38,632 bases of DNA from Candidatus Cloacimonadota bacterium (GCA_021736135.1 JAIPGO010000029.1:1-38632); one strand, 5' to 3'. Counted from the first letter of the stretch, positions 1 through 8,192 are shown. The notes: generated by a model from the letters alone, not told the origin. Program-made: numbers and translations.

Positions 1-128
1 ATGGACATAAAGATCCCGGACAGTATAATATTGTCTGGAAAGCTGATAAAAATGCCAGTGGTATTTACTTCGTAAGAATGAATGCTGCCGGTACCGACCA
101 GATCCAGAAAGTGGTTCTGATGAAATAA
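1..128 (+). CDS. C-terminal end of a secreted protein with a sorting tail (5' end outside window)
   Basis: The frame starting at base 3 is open from the window edge to TAA at 126-128. Its last residues, SGIYFVRMNAAG followed by QKVVLMK, match the final strands of the FlgD-like/type IX secretion C-terminal sorting domain of FCB-group surface proteins. The same ending (SGIYFYLVQAG...KFILLK) occurs in the deiminase at 3610-6075. Only about 41 residues are visible, so the passenger domain is unknown. A hairpin terminator follows directly. Confidence 0.75.
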   Translation, partial: GHKDPGQYNIVWKADKNASGIYFVRMNAAGTDQIQKVVLMK

Positions 129-149
129 TTCTCTCTCCTTTTTTTACCT

Positions 150-185
150 GAAATAGCCGATCTTAGGATTGGCTATTTCTTTATT
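150..185 (+). terminator. Rho-independent terminator of the left-edge gene
   Basis: A perfect 9-bp stem (GAAATAGCC at 150-158, GGCTATTTC at 171-179) with a 12-nt loop is followed by a T-rich stretch, 21 bases after the stop codon. Confidence 0.7.
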
Positions 186-549
186 CTCAAGATATACTCA
201 ATAAACCCATTTTATGCAATAGGATTTCACAAATAGCCGTATGTTTATGGTACAGAGAAAGTTACAAAATGATCATAAATATCAAAAAATATTCAGGGAT
301 CATTTTCTAACTTCTCTGCACTCAGAACCATACGACTCTTTGCAAAAGCCTAACCTGGACAAGCCAGAACCAAAAGGAAGATTTTTGAACCACTGAAGGC
401 ACTGAAAACACGGAAGGAAGAAAAGAAAACATTCTTTTATAGTGTAAACATATAACTCCCAATGATTTCCAATAAGGTGAAAAAATATTCTGCCAAAAAA
501 TGACAGAATATCAGTGGTAATGTACTGCACAAAATGGGATAAAAGCAAA
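186..549. other. Intergenic stretch without a recognisable gene
   Basis: No credible coding region is seen. A minus-strand open frame at 300-548 has no ribosome binding site and no family resemblance. Around 385-420 there is a CCACTGAAGGCACTG / AAAACACGGAAGG run resembling degenerate intergenic repeats seen in many environmental bacterial genomes; that comparison is from memory and weak. Confidence 0.4.
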
Positions 550-567
550 GACCCGCCGAAGCGGGTC
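550..567 (-). terminator. Terminator hairpin downstream of the LruC gene
   Basis: GACCCGC (550-556) pairs perfectly with GCGGGTC (561-567) around a CGAA tetraloop. Read on the minus strand it lies 27 bases past the stop codon at 594 and is followed by TTTGCTTTT, a reasonable termination signal for the lipoprotein/LruC pair. Confidence 0.6.
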
Positions 568-593
568 TCGTATGAGGAGGAGGTAAACTTTAT

Positions 594-974
594 TTAGGGC
601 TGATAATACAGTTTACTTTCATCTGTATTACTACCACCCTCTATGTACCAGTCCGTGTGGTCGACTCCGCCGCTTGTTGCCCATTCATCAAGAAAATAAT
701 AGGCTTCCGTTATCGAAGTTTGCTCTTGCGGATAAGTCCAGACGGTCGGGATGTTTATTGCCCAGGGTAGATTTATTGCCGTCTTGTAATATCTGCCTTC
801 CGTAAGATTACTGTCATCGTCTCCTACACCGAAATACTGGCGATCAGCAGATTCAGTAGGAGGGAATCCGGGCAGGTGAACTTCCTTGCCTCGTTCACCG
901 TTAATATAGATGAAGGGATTAAAGGGAGCCAGCCATTCCATGTAATTTATATTCTGGGTAGGAGTAAGAGTCAT
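594..974 (-). CDS. C-terminal half of LruC-domain (DUF4842) secreted protein, separated by an in-frame stop
   Basis: These 126 codons continue the frame of the gene at 975-1817 immediately after its TAA. The piece carries the conserved second half of the LruC/DUF4842 domain: PFNPFIYINGERGKEVHLPG, then FGVGDDDS, YYKTAINLPWAI and an aromatic WYIEGG tail that ends the family. It has no signal peptide and no clear ribosome binding site of its own, although ATG directly follows TAA so reinitiation is possible. I read it as one gene split by a nonsense codon, with sequencing error or stop read-through as alternatives. LruC proteins are secreted surface or matrix proteins whose exact role is unsettled. 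Confidence 0.7.
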   Translation of the reverse strand: MTLTPTQNINYMEWLAPFNPFIYINGERGKEVHLPGFPPTESADRQYFGVGDDDSNLTEGRYYKTAINLPWAINIPTVWTYPQEQTSITEAYYFLDEWATSGGVDHTDWYIEGGSNTDESKLYYQP

Positions 975-1817
975 TTAGAAATTAAACTCAAAATTATCCA
1001 CCCAGGTTTCGGCAGGATCAGTATTGACGAATTCATCTATTCCCTGGGGACTCATATAATCCATTGCACTGTCAAAAAAGAGCAGAACAAGCTGTCCGTC
1101 ACTGCTTTCCTGCACAAGGTTAAGGTCAACGGGCTCTACAGAGAGCACTTCCACGCTATCAGCCATAAAGGGAAATTCTATTCCGAAACCGTTACTGAAG
1201 CTAGCGCCTATGGCGCGTAAACGGAAGAAACCGAAAACATCTATTACCAGATTTGAGCCATTGGTGACCATATTAAATCGATAATCCATGATCAGATCAT
1301 TAAAATCATAGTCGCCCTGGAAGGGCCAGTAATCTTCATAAGCAAGGGTTCCCCAGCTATTATCACCTTCAGCGGGATACCAGTTATTATATGCTCTTTG
1401 CATATCATCAGGATATTCATCATATTCGTCTGTTACTCCATCACCGTCACTATCATCGGTTCGTGGACAGGCGGCGGAACCGGAATTGGCATTTACCGAG
1501 CCATGTCCGTTCGGTCCACTCAAACTCCAGACGAAATTATCACCATCATTAAAAGTTACTTCAAACACGAATTCCACGCGTCCAGGTTGAAATATTGTCG
1601 GCTGACCCATGTCTTCAGAAGGGGTTCCCACGAACTTGTTATGCACACCTATATTTATCGTAAGCACATTAGGGTTCTCGTTCAGGTAACCGAACCAGGC
1701 AGTCCAGGTGCCATCACCGTTATTGGAAACACATTCCATCACGGGCTGCACTTTTAATCCTGCGAACAGGGCAGTAGTCATCAGCATTATCAATACTATA
1801 AATATTTTAGTTTTCAT
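975..1817 (-). CDS. LruC-domain (DUF4842) secreted protein, N-terminal part
   Basis: The start is ATG at 1817, preceded by AAGGAAGG, in preference to the earlier in-frame start at 1835 that overlaps the upstream gene. Residues 1-20 (MKTKIFIVLIMLMTTALFAG) are a signal peptide. A thrombospondin-like Ca-binding stretch (DDSDGDGVTDEYDEYPDD) lies near residue 130. It leads into the LruC/DUF4842 hallmark YEDYWPFQGDYDFNDLIMDY, an acidic Ca-site-like motif. The frame ends at TAA (975-977) in the middle of the domain, and the missing half follows in the same frame at 974-594. No C-terminal sorting tail is seen in either half. The gene sits 14 bases after a lipoprotein gene, so the two are probably co-transcribed and act together at the cell surface. 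Confidence 0.75.
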   Translation of the reverse strand: MKTKIFIVLIMLMTTALFAGLKVQPVMECVSNNGDGTWTAWFGYLNENPNVLTINIGVHNKFVGTPSEDMGQPTIFQPGRVEFVFEVTFNDGDNFVWSLSGPNGHGSVNANSGSAACPRTDDSDGDGVTDEYDEYPDDMQRAYNNWYPAEGDNSWGTLAYEDYWPFQGDYDFNDLIMDYRFNMVTNGSNLVIDVFGFFRLRAIGASFSNGFGIEFPFMADSVEVLSVEPVDLNLVQESSDGQLVLLFFDSAMDYMSPQGIDEFVNTDPAETWVDNFEFNF

Positions 1818-1831
1818 TATTTCCTTCCTTC

Positions 1832-2212
1832 TCAAAGATATTGCGGAACGAAGCTATAGACGATCTCATTATCCCTGATGTGATAATTTTCCGTAACTGT
1901 ATCCACTTCCTTATAAAGTATCTTAACATCAACTATCCGTGTGGGCAGCTTTATCTTCTGCACAAAACCTACCTGCTGATCTATGGTGCCTTTATACAAC
2001 ATATTACCTTCCATATCTGTAAGATGGAAAGTTCCTGTATAAAGGGCATGCAGTTCCACATTTATCCAACGCTCAGTTTCAAAATTGAAATCATCTGCTA
2101 TATTCAAGGTCGTTATATCAACAGCTTCCTGTTTTGGATCTTCAAATAGGGCGCAGCTACTTAATGCTGTAAGGAGCAGCATTACGCTTAAAAATCTTAT
2201 TATTATCTTCAT
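1832..2212 (-). CDS. Small lipoprotein of unknown function, partner of the LruC gene
   Basis: The start is ATG at 2212 with GGAGG five bases upstream; an earlier in-frame start lacks a binding site. The N-terminus MKIIIRFLSVMLLLTALSSC is a lipoprotein signal with an LSSC lipobox, so the mature 109-residue protein should be lipid-anchored at Cys20. The rest is short beta-strand-like sequence (GTFHLTDMEGNMLYKGTI, FVQKIKLP, VDVKILYKE), plausibly one immunoglobulin-like or transthyretin-like sandwich. I do not recognise the family. It precedes the LruC gene by 14 bases, which suggests a lipoprotein/LruC surface pair. Confidence 0.7.
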   Translation of the reverse strand: MKIIIRFLSVMLLLTALSSCALFEDPKQEAVDITTLNIADDFNFETERWINVELHALYTGTFHLTDMEGNMLYKGTIDQQVGFVQKIKLPTRIVDVKILYKEVDTVTENYHIRDNEIVYSFVPQYL

Positions 2213-2358
2213 AAATACCTCCGTTGTTTTATAAAGCAATCACTGTGCCAATTCGAGAATTAAATTTAACTATCCAATAGTAGTCGTTTCAGTTCTCTCG
2301 CCAGTAATCGCAGTATAAAATTGCCCGTTATCGTACCTGATGTTGCCCAGATATGGAT

Positions 2359-2537
2359 ATTTCTATCAGGTAAATCTGGCTCCCCCGTTTTATTATTCAT
2401 GATTTGTGGTAACTTCTTATTTTATATAGTAATATTCAGGATTTATCTCTTATAATTCCCTTTCAGGGAAATGAAACTCTACAACAGGAGAGATATTTAA
2501 AAATTTCGGGGGGATGCGAAATTTCTATCAGTTAAAT
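2359..2537. repeat. Non-coding transposed repeat, copy A, with flanking direct repeats
   Basis: A core of about 145 bp (2376-2520) is shared in inverted orientation with 26362-26582. It has short inverted ends (TCCCCCG at 2381, CGGGGGGATGCG at 2507-2518) and a central CCCTTTCAGGG hairpin. It is bordered by 17-bp direct repeats at 2359-2375 and 2521-2537 differing by one base. The borders of the other copy are also direct repeats but of different sequence, as expected for target-site duplications. The element encodes no protein. Confidence 0.75.
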
Positions 2538-2643
2538 ACCTTTACAAATAGGAGGTCATTATTTTGAGAAGTAATATCACTTGACTTGATAGGGAAAGAT
2601 AAGAGAGTTGAAAATTAATAAGAAACCTGAAAGAGAGGTGAAG

Positions 2644-3597
2644 ATGAGGATTCTCAAAGTTGCTTTATTATTGTTGATCCTGGCATATCTGGGCAGTTGT
2701 TCGGAATCCGGAGCAAACGATCTGGAGTTTTACCTTTATGGCAATTATACCAATATTGATGGCAGCAATCCTGATTTTGAAATAGCAACAAATCTCACGG
2801 ACGGTGAGATATTTTTTGACGGAATCGTGGAATATGGGGGTACGCCCCCGACGGTTGAATTGATCATGAACAATTTATCAATTTTTTCACAGCAGGAAAA
2901 CTATTATATAGATGACATCGAAGTGGAAGAACAGGTTAATGGAGAATGGGTGTGGTATCCGGAATTCGAAGTGGAATTCGGTAATCTGACGCAACTGGGA
3001 GTTATTCTGGTGCTTGACGTCAGCAGCAGTCTGGGTAATGATTTTGATGATGTGCTGGAATATGCGGTAGAATTCGTGGAAATAGTAATTGAGAATGCTC
3101 CGGAAGCACGGATTGGCGTGGTCAGTTTTGCCACAAATATTGATGTATTGACTCCCACAAATAATATCTACGAAGTGGAATCATATATATATGGACTTGT
3201 GATGGAGGATTATACGCGGATGTATGATGCCATGGCAATCGGCATTGATAATCTGACAGCACTGGAAGTGGACGGCAGAGCGCTGGTTACTTTCACTGAC
3301 GGCTGGGATAATCTTTCCGTTACTACCCCGGTGGAGCTGGTAAGTGATTTAACCGAATTTGGCATTCGCAGTTACACGATGGGCTTGAAAGGCGAAGGTG
3401 GTGTTAATGAAGCTGTTCTGGAAGAACTCTCTGTAAACGGCAATTATCGTTTGACCTCATCAAAAAATGATCTGCGGAAAATATTTCAGTTCTTTGCTGA
3501 ATCGGTTTCCAATGTCTATCAGGTTATTTACCGTCGTAACAGCCAGATTATAACTAATCCGCGCCAGATACGCTACAAATTTATAGATGAGTTATAG
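2644..3597 (+). CDS. VWA-domain lipoprotein
   Basis: The start is ATG at 2644 with a GAGAGGTG binding site; a TTG start 12 codons upstream is possible but would bury the lipoprotein signal. MRILKVALLLLILAYLGSC ends in a lipobox-like LGSC, predicting a lipid anchor at Cys19. After a linker of about 100 residues, a von Willebrand factor A domain begins. It shows the metal-ion-dependent adhesion site DVSSS (Asp125), a Thr in DYTRMYD and the third MIDAS element FTDGWDN. All key residues are present, so it should bind a divalent cation and an unknown ligand outside the membrane. It is 12 bases upstream of the secreted deiminase gene, so they probably share a transcript. Confidence 0.8.
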   Translation: MRILKVALLLLILAYLGSCSESGANDLEFYLYGNYTNIDGSNPDFEIATNLTDGEIFFDGIVEYGGTPPTVELIMNNLSIFSQQENYYIDDIEVEEQVNGEWVWYPEFEVEFGNLTQLGVILVLDVSSSLGNDFDDVLEYAVEFVEIVIENAPEARIGVVSFATNIDVLTPTNNIYEVESYIYGLVMEDYTRMYDAMAIGIDNLTALEVDGRALVTFTDGWDNLSVTTPVELVSDLTEFGIRSYTMGLKGEGGVNEAVLEELSVNGNYRLTSSKNDLRKIFQFFAESVSNVYQVIYRRNSQIITNPRQIRYKFIDEL

Positions 3598-3609
3598 TAA
3601 GGAGCTTAC

Positions 3610-6075
3610 ATGAAACAATTTTTATTGGTATTAATAATTATAAGCCTGAGTGTTTTGGGAGCAGTAGAGAAAATTGACCTGCTGGATTCGGAACCATTTC
3701 CCCTGCAGCATTGGTTAAGCGCGGAAGAGTCTGCCCGCTGGGATGAGATCGGCAGAGATTTCTATGTAACGGACCCGCCACCAGCACCTATTCACAATGT
3801 TGCCGAATTTGAACAGATGGAAGGCGTGCTGGTGCGTTATCCTTTTGGTATTCCGGTAAGTTTGATCGCCTTAATGAGCGGACACACCAGGGTTATCACC
3901 ATCGTCAGCAGCACATCACAGCAGAATACGGTAACAAATCAGTACAACAATAACGGAGTGAATATTGATAATTGTGAATTTCTTATTGCTCCTTCAGACA
4001 GCTACTGGACTCGGGATTACGGTCCCTGGTATGTGATCGATGGTGATGACGAGTTCGGGATAGTCAATTTTCCCTATAATCGTCCGCGACCCAATGACAA
4101 TGATATTCCCATTGAGATGGCGGATTATCTGGGTATCAATCTCTTCGGTATGGATGTGATCCATACCGGTGGGAATTACATGACAGACGGACTGGGGATT
4201 TCAGCTTCTACCACTCTTGTGTATGATGAAAATACTATATCGGACGCAGAAGTGAATCTGCGTATGATGAATTATCTTAGTATCCAGACCTATTATGTTA
4301 TTCAGGATCCGAATAACACCTATATTGATCATATTGACTGCTGGGGTAAATTTCTGGGTGTTGACAAGGTTCTGATCCGCGAGGTTCCGACCACCCATGC
4401 CCAGTATGATGAAATCGAAGAAGTTGCTGATTATTTTGCTGAACAGACCACTTCCTGGGGTAATAATTTTCAGGTTTTCCGCGTATATACTCCCAACGAT
4501 CAGCCTTATACTAATTCCCTGATCCTGAATGATCATGTATATGTGCCCATAATGGGCTCACAATGGGATGATGAAGCGCTTGCTGCTTATGAGGCAGCAA
4601 TGCCCGGTTATACGGTAACTGGCATTATGAGCGCACCTCCCGTATGGGAATCTACCGATGCCCTGCACTGCCGTGCCAAAGGTATTGCCAATCATCAGAT
4701 GCTGTATATCAATCATTTACCCTATCTGGAGGAACAACCGGCTGATGTGGATATGGCTATTAGCTGCGATCTTAATGCCTACAGCGGAGAAGAGATAATT
4801 GCGGACTCTGTGCTCTGTTATTATAAAGTCGGTGGAGCAGATTATACAGCCCTGGTCATGGAGAATATCATCGAAAATACCTGGCTGGCTACGATTCCCG
4901 GTCAACCGGCTGGCTCGGAAGTTTATTACTATTTATATGCTGTAGATGCAGGTGGAAATCATTCATTTCATCCCCTGATTGGTGAACCGGATGCGCATGT
5001 TTATTATCCCGGTGGTGAACTGGAACCGGTTCTGGAAATTAATCCTGAACTTATCACTATGGAAATGACACCGGATACAACAGCTTATACTACTCTTGAA
5101 CTGAGCAATACCGGTGGTGGAGTGATCAATTATATCCTGGAATTTCAAGATACCAGCCGTGATCTGACCGGCAGCAATGTTACCTGCAGCAGTCAGTATT
5201 TCAGTCCGGGTGAAACTACCCAATTCTCTTTTACAGTCGCAAATGAAAGCAATGATGACGAATGGGTAAATGAAGTTACCATCAGTTTTCCGGCAGGTTT
5301 CACGGTAAATAGCGCTTCTGATTTTACCGGAGGTTCCGGTGGCGTTATGGAATATGACGGCAACCAGGGAAATGGCATTACGGTAACCTGGTTTGGCGAA
5401 ACAGTTAATGGTTATGGCGTTTTGCATAATGGAGAAACTGCCAGCACGAATGTGGAAATATCAGTTAATGCTGGATTTTCCGGGGATGCCGTTCTGGAAT
5501 GGACGATTTCCGGTGATAATTACGGCTCTGCACCGCATACTGTTAACGGAGAAATGCTCCTGGAAATTTATGGCGGACCAGTCAGCTGGATTTCCGCGGA
5601 CCAACTTGGTGGTGAACTCTGGGCTATGGAAACTGACGAGATCAATCTGGAATTCAATACTGCCGGTCTGGAACAGGGAATTTACAGCTGCAATCTCATC
5701 GTTACTACAGCAACCGGGGGAAACGTCATTCCCATTGCTTTAACTGTTAATAATACAGCTGGTGATAATGATCAACTGCCTTTGATAACAGAAAGTTATA
5801 TCTATCCGAATCCTTTCTGCCCCAATATCAGTAGAGGTGTAAGCACCGTTAATTTTACACTTTCCAAAAACGAAAATAAGGTAACAATTGCTATCTATAA
5901 TTTCCGGGGACAAAAAGTAGCAGATATTTTTACCGGTTCTATGGAAGCGGGAGTGCATAATATTAACTGGCAGGGCACTTCTTACAGTGGTGAACAGATT
6001 ACCAGCGGTATTTATTTCTATCTTGTGCAGGCTGGAAATGAAGTTCTTACTGAGAAATTTATCTTATTGAAATAA
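3610..6075 (+). CDS. Secreted Porphyromonas-type peptidylarginine deiminase with C-terminal sorting domain
   Basis: This 821-residue protein has an N-terminal signal peptide (MKQFLLVLIIISLSVLGAVE), AAGGAGC upstream and a PAD_porph/agmatine deiminase domain at about residues 55-365. The guanidino-group hydrolase residues are all present: Asp136 in WTRDYGPW, His241 and Asp243 in HIDCWGKFL, and nucleophile Cys354 in DALHCRAKGI. GGNY(M)TDG is also conserved. Secretion and the long tail favour a peptidyl-arginine to peptidyl-citrulline enzyme like Porphyromonas PPAD over cytosolic agmatine deiminase, but substrate cannot be read from sequence. Residues about 370-730 look like beta-sandwich modules. 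Residues about 735-821 form a YPNPF...GIYFYLVQAG sorting tail. It follows the VWA lipoprotein by 12 bases and ends at a strong terminator. Confidence 0.85.
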   Translation: MKQFLLVLIIISLSVLGAVEKIDLLDSEPFPLQHWLSAEESARWDEIGRDFYVTDPPPAPIHNVAEFEQMEGVLVRYPFGIPVSLIALMSGHTRVITIVSSTSQQNTVTNQYNNNGVNIDNCEFLIAPSDSYWTRDYGPWYVIDGDDEFGIVNFPYNRPRPNDNDIPIEMADYLGINLFGMDVIHTGGNYMTDGLGISASTTLVYDENTISDAEVNLRMMNYLSIQTYYVIQDPNNTYIDHIDCWGKFLGVDKVLIREVPTTHAQYDEIEEVADYFAEQTTSWGNNFQVFRVYTPNDQPYTNSLILNDHVYVPIMGSQWDDEALAAYEAAMPGYTVTGIMSAPPVWESTDALHCRAKGIANHQMLYINHLPYLEEQPADVDMAISCDLNAYSGEEIIADSVLCYYKVGGADYTALVMENIIENTWLATIPGQPAGSEVYYYLYAVDAGGNHSFHPLIGEPDAHVYYPGGELEPVLEINPELITMEMTPDTTAYTTLELSNTGGGVINYILEFQDTSRDLTGSNVTCSSQYFSPGETTQFSFTVANESNDDEWVNEVTISFPAGFTVNSASDFTGGSGGVMEYDGNQGNGITVTWFGETVNGYGVLHNGETASTNVEISVNAGFSGDAVLEWTISGDNYGSAPHTVNGEMLLEIYGGPVSWISADQLGGELWAMETDEINLEFNTAGLEQGIYSCNLIVTTATGGNVIPIALTVNNTAGDNDQLPLITESYIYPNPFCPNISRGVSTVNFTLSKNENKVTIAIYNFRGQKVADIFTGSMEAGVHNINWQGTSYSGEQITSGIYFYLVQAGNEVLTEKFILLK

Positions 6076-6094
6076 TATAGTTTACATGCAATTT

Positions 6095-6137
6095 CAGGAG
6101 TCAGGGCAGCTTATTCTATCCTGACTCCTGCTGTTTT
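6095..6137 (+). terminator. Rho-independent terminator after the deiminase gene
   Basis: A perfect 11-bp stem (CAGGAGTCAGG at 6095-6105, CCTGACTCCTG at 6120-6130) is followed by CTGTTTT. It ends the VWA/deiminase transcript. Confidence 0.8.
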
Positions 6138-6171
6138 AATGATCGATGCCCCGTTATTGAAAATGACTCAA

Positions 6172-6600
6172 CTGAAACCTTGCGAATGGTCGAATGACCT
6201 CCCCTTTGGAGTAAATTAACCGTGTTAATTTGTAGAAAACGCAGTTTTCTGAGGCACAAACCACCCGGCAGAAACCTTCGAACGGTGACCGCAGACGTTC
6301 CCCTTTGGAGTAAATTAACAGTGTTAATTTGTAGAAAACGCAGTTTTCTGAGGCACAAACCACTCGGCTGAACTCTTGCGAATGGTGGCCGCGACGTTCC
6401 CCTTTGGAGTAAATTAACAGTGTTAATTTGTAGAAAACGCAGTTTTCTGAGGCACAAACCACTCGGCAGAAACCTAGCGAACGGTGACCGCAGACGTTCC
6501 CCTTTGGAGTAAATTAACAGTGTTAATTTGTAGAAAACGCAGTTTTCTGAGGCACAAACCACTCGGCAGAAACCTTGCGAACGGTCGAATGACCTCCGCC
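6172..6600. repeat. Tandem array of four 99-100-bp hairpin repeats
   Basis: Units start with CCCCTTTGGAGT at 6201, 6300, 6399 and 6499. Each unit carries two small palindromes, AAATTAACAGTGTTAATTT and AGAAAACGCAGTTTTCT, then GAGGCACAAACCAC and a GC-richer linker. Internal linkers contain GACGTT, while both outer borders instead contain GTCGAATGACCTCC, so the array is symmetric at its ends. The unit belongs to the same TTTTGGAGT hairpin family found at 11702-11840, 9128-9178 and 13089-13208. Repetitive minus-strand open frames across it are by-products of the repeat period. Confidence 0.85.
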
Positions 6601-6659
6601 AGTTACTCTTGAAAAATAGAATCAGGAATTCGAGTGTAAGCTGGGGGCTGATGGTCAAC

Positions 6660-6705
6660 CATTGCGGAGGTCTGCGACCATTCGCAAGGTTTCAGCAAGA
6701 GGATA
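6660..6705. repeat. Inverted partial copy of the array border
   Basis: The reverse complement of this stretch contains GAAACCTTGCGAATGGTCG followed by ACCTCCG, matching the left border of the array (6172-6201). The array is therefore framed by an inverted copy about 60 bp beyond its right end. Confidence 0.65.
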
Positions 6706-6735
6706 TTGCTGAACAGTCTGATCTGTTAAGCCGTG

Positions 6736-6781
6736 TTGACACAAATTTAGCTCTTGACATGTAATTGGTTGCTGGTAATTA
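6736..6781 (+). promoter_or_regulatory. Candidate tandem sigma-70-type promoters for nfo
   Basis: Two TTGACA boxes lie 18 bp apart (6736-6741 and 6754-6759). They have possible -10 boxes TGTAAT (6760-6765, spacer 18) and TAATTA (6776-6781, spacer 16). The downstream one is 26 bases from the nfo start. Prediction by eye only. Confidence 0.4.
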
Positions 6782-6807
6782 CATAAAGAAAGCAGAAAGG
6801 AAGGGAA

Positions 6808-7656
6808 ATGAAGTATCTTGGAGCTCATGTGAGTGCTGCCGGGGGAGTGGAAAATGCACCGGTAAATGCGCATAGGATCGGAGCAAAGGCATTTGCACTT
6901 TTTACCAAGAACCAGAAGAAATGGTTTGAAAATCCGCTTACGGTAGATAATATCACATTATTTAAAAAGCGCTGTCTGGAATATGGATATTCTGCGGAAT
7001 ATATTCTGCCGCATGACAGCTATCTTATCAATCCGGGCAGCCCGGAAGCCGATAATATCAGGATTTCCCGCAATTCTTTAATAAATGAGATACAGCGCTG
7101 TGAAGCTCTTGGATTAAAATATCTCAATTTTCATCCGGGAGCGCACAAAAAACTGGTTTCAGAGGATGAATGCCTGCAGATATGCGCAGAAACTATTAAT
7201 ATCTGTCATCAGAAGACGGAGGATCTGGTTCTGGTCATCGAAAATACAGCGGGTCAGGGTACGTCAGTAGGTTACCGTTTTGAGCATTTACGCCGCATCA
7301 TTGACCTGGTGGAAAATAAGGAGAGAGTTGGCGTCTGTCTGGATACCTGTCATGCGTTTGCAGCAGGATATGATCTGCGCACCCGGGCAGACTGCGAGAA
7401 AACTTTTAGTGAGTTTGCTGAAATAATAGGTTTTAAAAAGCTTTGCGGAATGCATCTGAATGATTCCCTGCACGAACTTGGCTCGCGTAAGGACAGGCAT
7501 GCTAATCTGGGAGATGGTTTAATTGGTATAGAATGTTTTCGTTATATTATGCAGGATGAGCGCTTTGATAATATACCCTTGATCCTGGAAACGCGGGATT
7601 CTGATAAATGGGCGGAGGAAATTGCCCTTTTATATGAAATGAGTAAGGAGAGGTAA
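6808..7656 (+). CDS. nfo: Deoxyribonuclease IV (endonuclease IV, AP endonuclease)
   Basis: This 282-residue protein opens with [13 protein letters not shown], the Nfo signature. All nine ligands of the trinuclear zinc centre are present and fall at the same numbers as in the E. coli enzyme: His69, His109, Glu145, Asp179, His182, His216, Asp229, His231 and Glu261. It should cut the phosphodiester 5' of abasic sites in base-excision repair in the cytoplasm. AAGGAAGGG precedes the ATG. The stop codon overlaps the next ATG by one base (TAATG), so the GNAT gene is translationally coupled. It lies just downstream of the repeat array. Confidence 0.95.
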   Translation: MKYLGAHVSAAGGVENAPVNAHRIGAKAFALFTKNQKKWFENPLTVDNITLFKKRCLEYGYSAEYILPHDSYLINPGSPEADNIRISRNSLINEIQRCEALGLKYLNFHPGAHKKLVSEDECLQICAETINICHQKTEDLVLVIENTAGQGTSVGYRFEHLRRIIDLVENKERVGVCLDTCHAFAAGYDLRTRADCEKTFSEFAEIIGFKKLCGMHLNDSLHELGSRKDRHANLGDGLIGIECFRYIMQDERFDNIPLILETRDSDKWAEEIALLYEMSKER

Positions 7657-8192
7657 TGAATTTTATTATCAGAAAAGCCGATGTTAAAGATCTGAGGCAG
7701 ATATCTTATGTGCACGTGGATAGCTGGCGGGAAACGTATCCTGGTATCGTATCCCAGGATGTGCTGAATAAATTATCTTATGGTAAATCTCTGGAAAACT
7801 GGAAATTCTGTTATGAGCGGTCAACCCAGCATTTTTATGTAGCAGAAATTAATGGTATAATCGCCGGTTTTGCAGTGGGAGGCCCTTCCAGGGATGCGGA
7901 ACTTCTCTATGATGCTGAGATCTATGCCCTTTATGTTTTGCAGAAATATCAGAAACTGGGAATCGGCAAAGCATTAGTTCAAAAACTGGCAGAGGAATTT
8001 CAGAAAGAAAACTGGAAAGATTTTCTTATCTGGTGTCTGCTGAAAAATAAAGCCTGCGGATTTTATGAGAAACTGGGAGCGAAACACGAGGAAACCAAGA
8101 AAATCCGCATAGTCGATAAACCTCTGATAGAACATGGTTACGTTTTCGATATAGAAAAATTTTTGAAAAGAGAAGCAGAACCTGAAATTTAA
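7656..8192 (+). CDS. GNAT-family N-acetyltransferase
   Basis: This 178-residue single-domain protein starts with the usual GNAT first strand (FIIRKADVKDLRQISYVH). The acetyl-CoA pyrophosphate loop is seen at residues 99-105 (QKLGIGK), and the late NKACGFYEKLGAK segment is the family's motif B. The substrate is not predictable. Related stand-alone GNATs modify small amines, antibiotics or proteins. It is coupled to nfo by a one-base overlap, with AAGGAGAGG in the end of nfo as its binding site, so both are on one transcript. It converges on the aminopeptidase gene 14 bases downstream. Confidence 0.8.
   Translation: MNFIIRKADVKDLRQISYVHVDSWRETYPGIVSQDVLNKLSYGKSLENWKFCYERSTQHFYVAEINGIIAGFAVGGPSRDAELLYDAEIYALYVLQKYQKLGIGKALVQKLAEEFQKENWKDFLIWCLLKNKACGFYEKLGAKHEETKKIRIVDKPLIEHGYVFDIEKFLKREAEPEI

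Noticed and set aside
300-548. 82-residue minus-strand frame
   Set aside because: Cys/Phe-rich composition, no binding site and no resemblance to a family; it crosses a degenerate intergenic repeat.
3610-6075. Cytosolic agmatine deiminase
   Set aside because: A signal peptide, extra beta modules and a C-terminal sorting tail make an extracellular peptidyl-arginine enzyme more likely.
6172-6600. Possible CRISPR array
   Set aside because: The whole 99-bp period is conserved, with no unique spacers, and no cas genes are nearby.
6116-6658. Minus-strand open frames reading repeated LCLRKLRFLQINTVNLLQRG units
   Set aside because: They are the translation of the 99-bp hairpin array; no binding site, no family, and two frames are open for the same reason.
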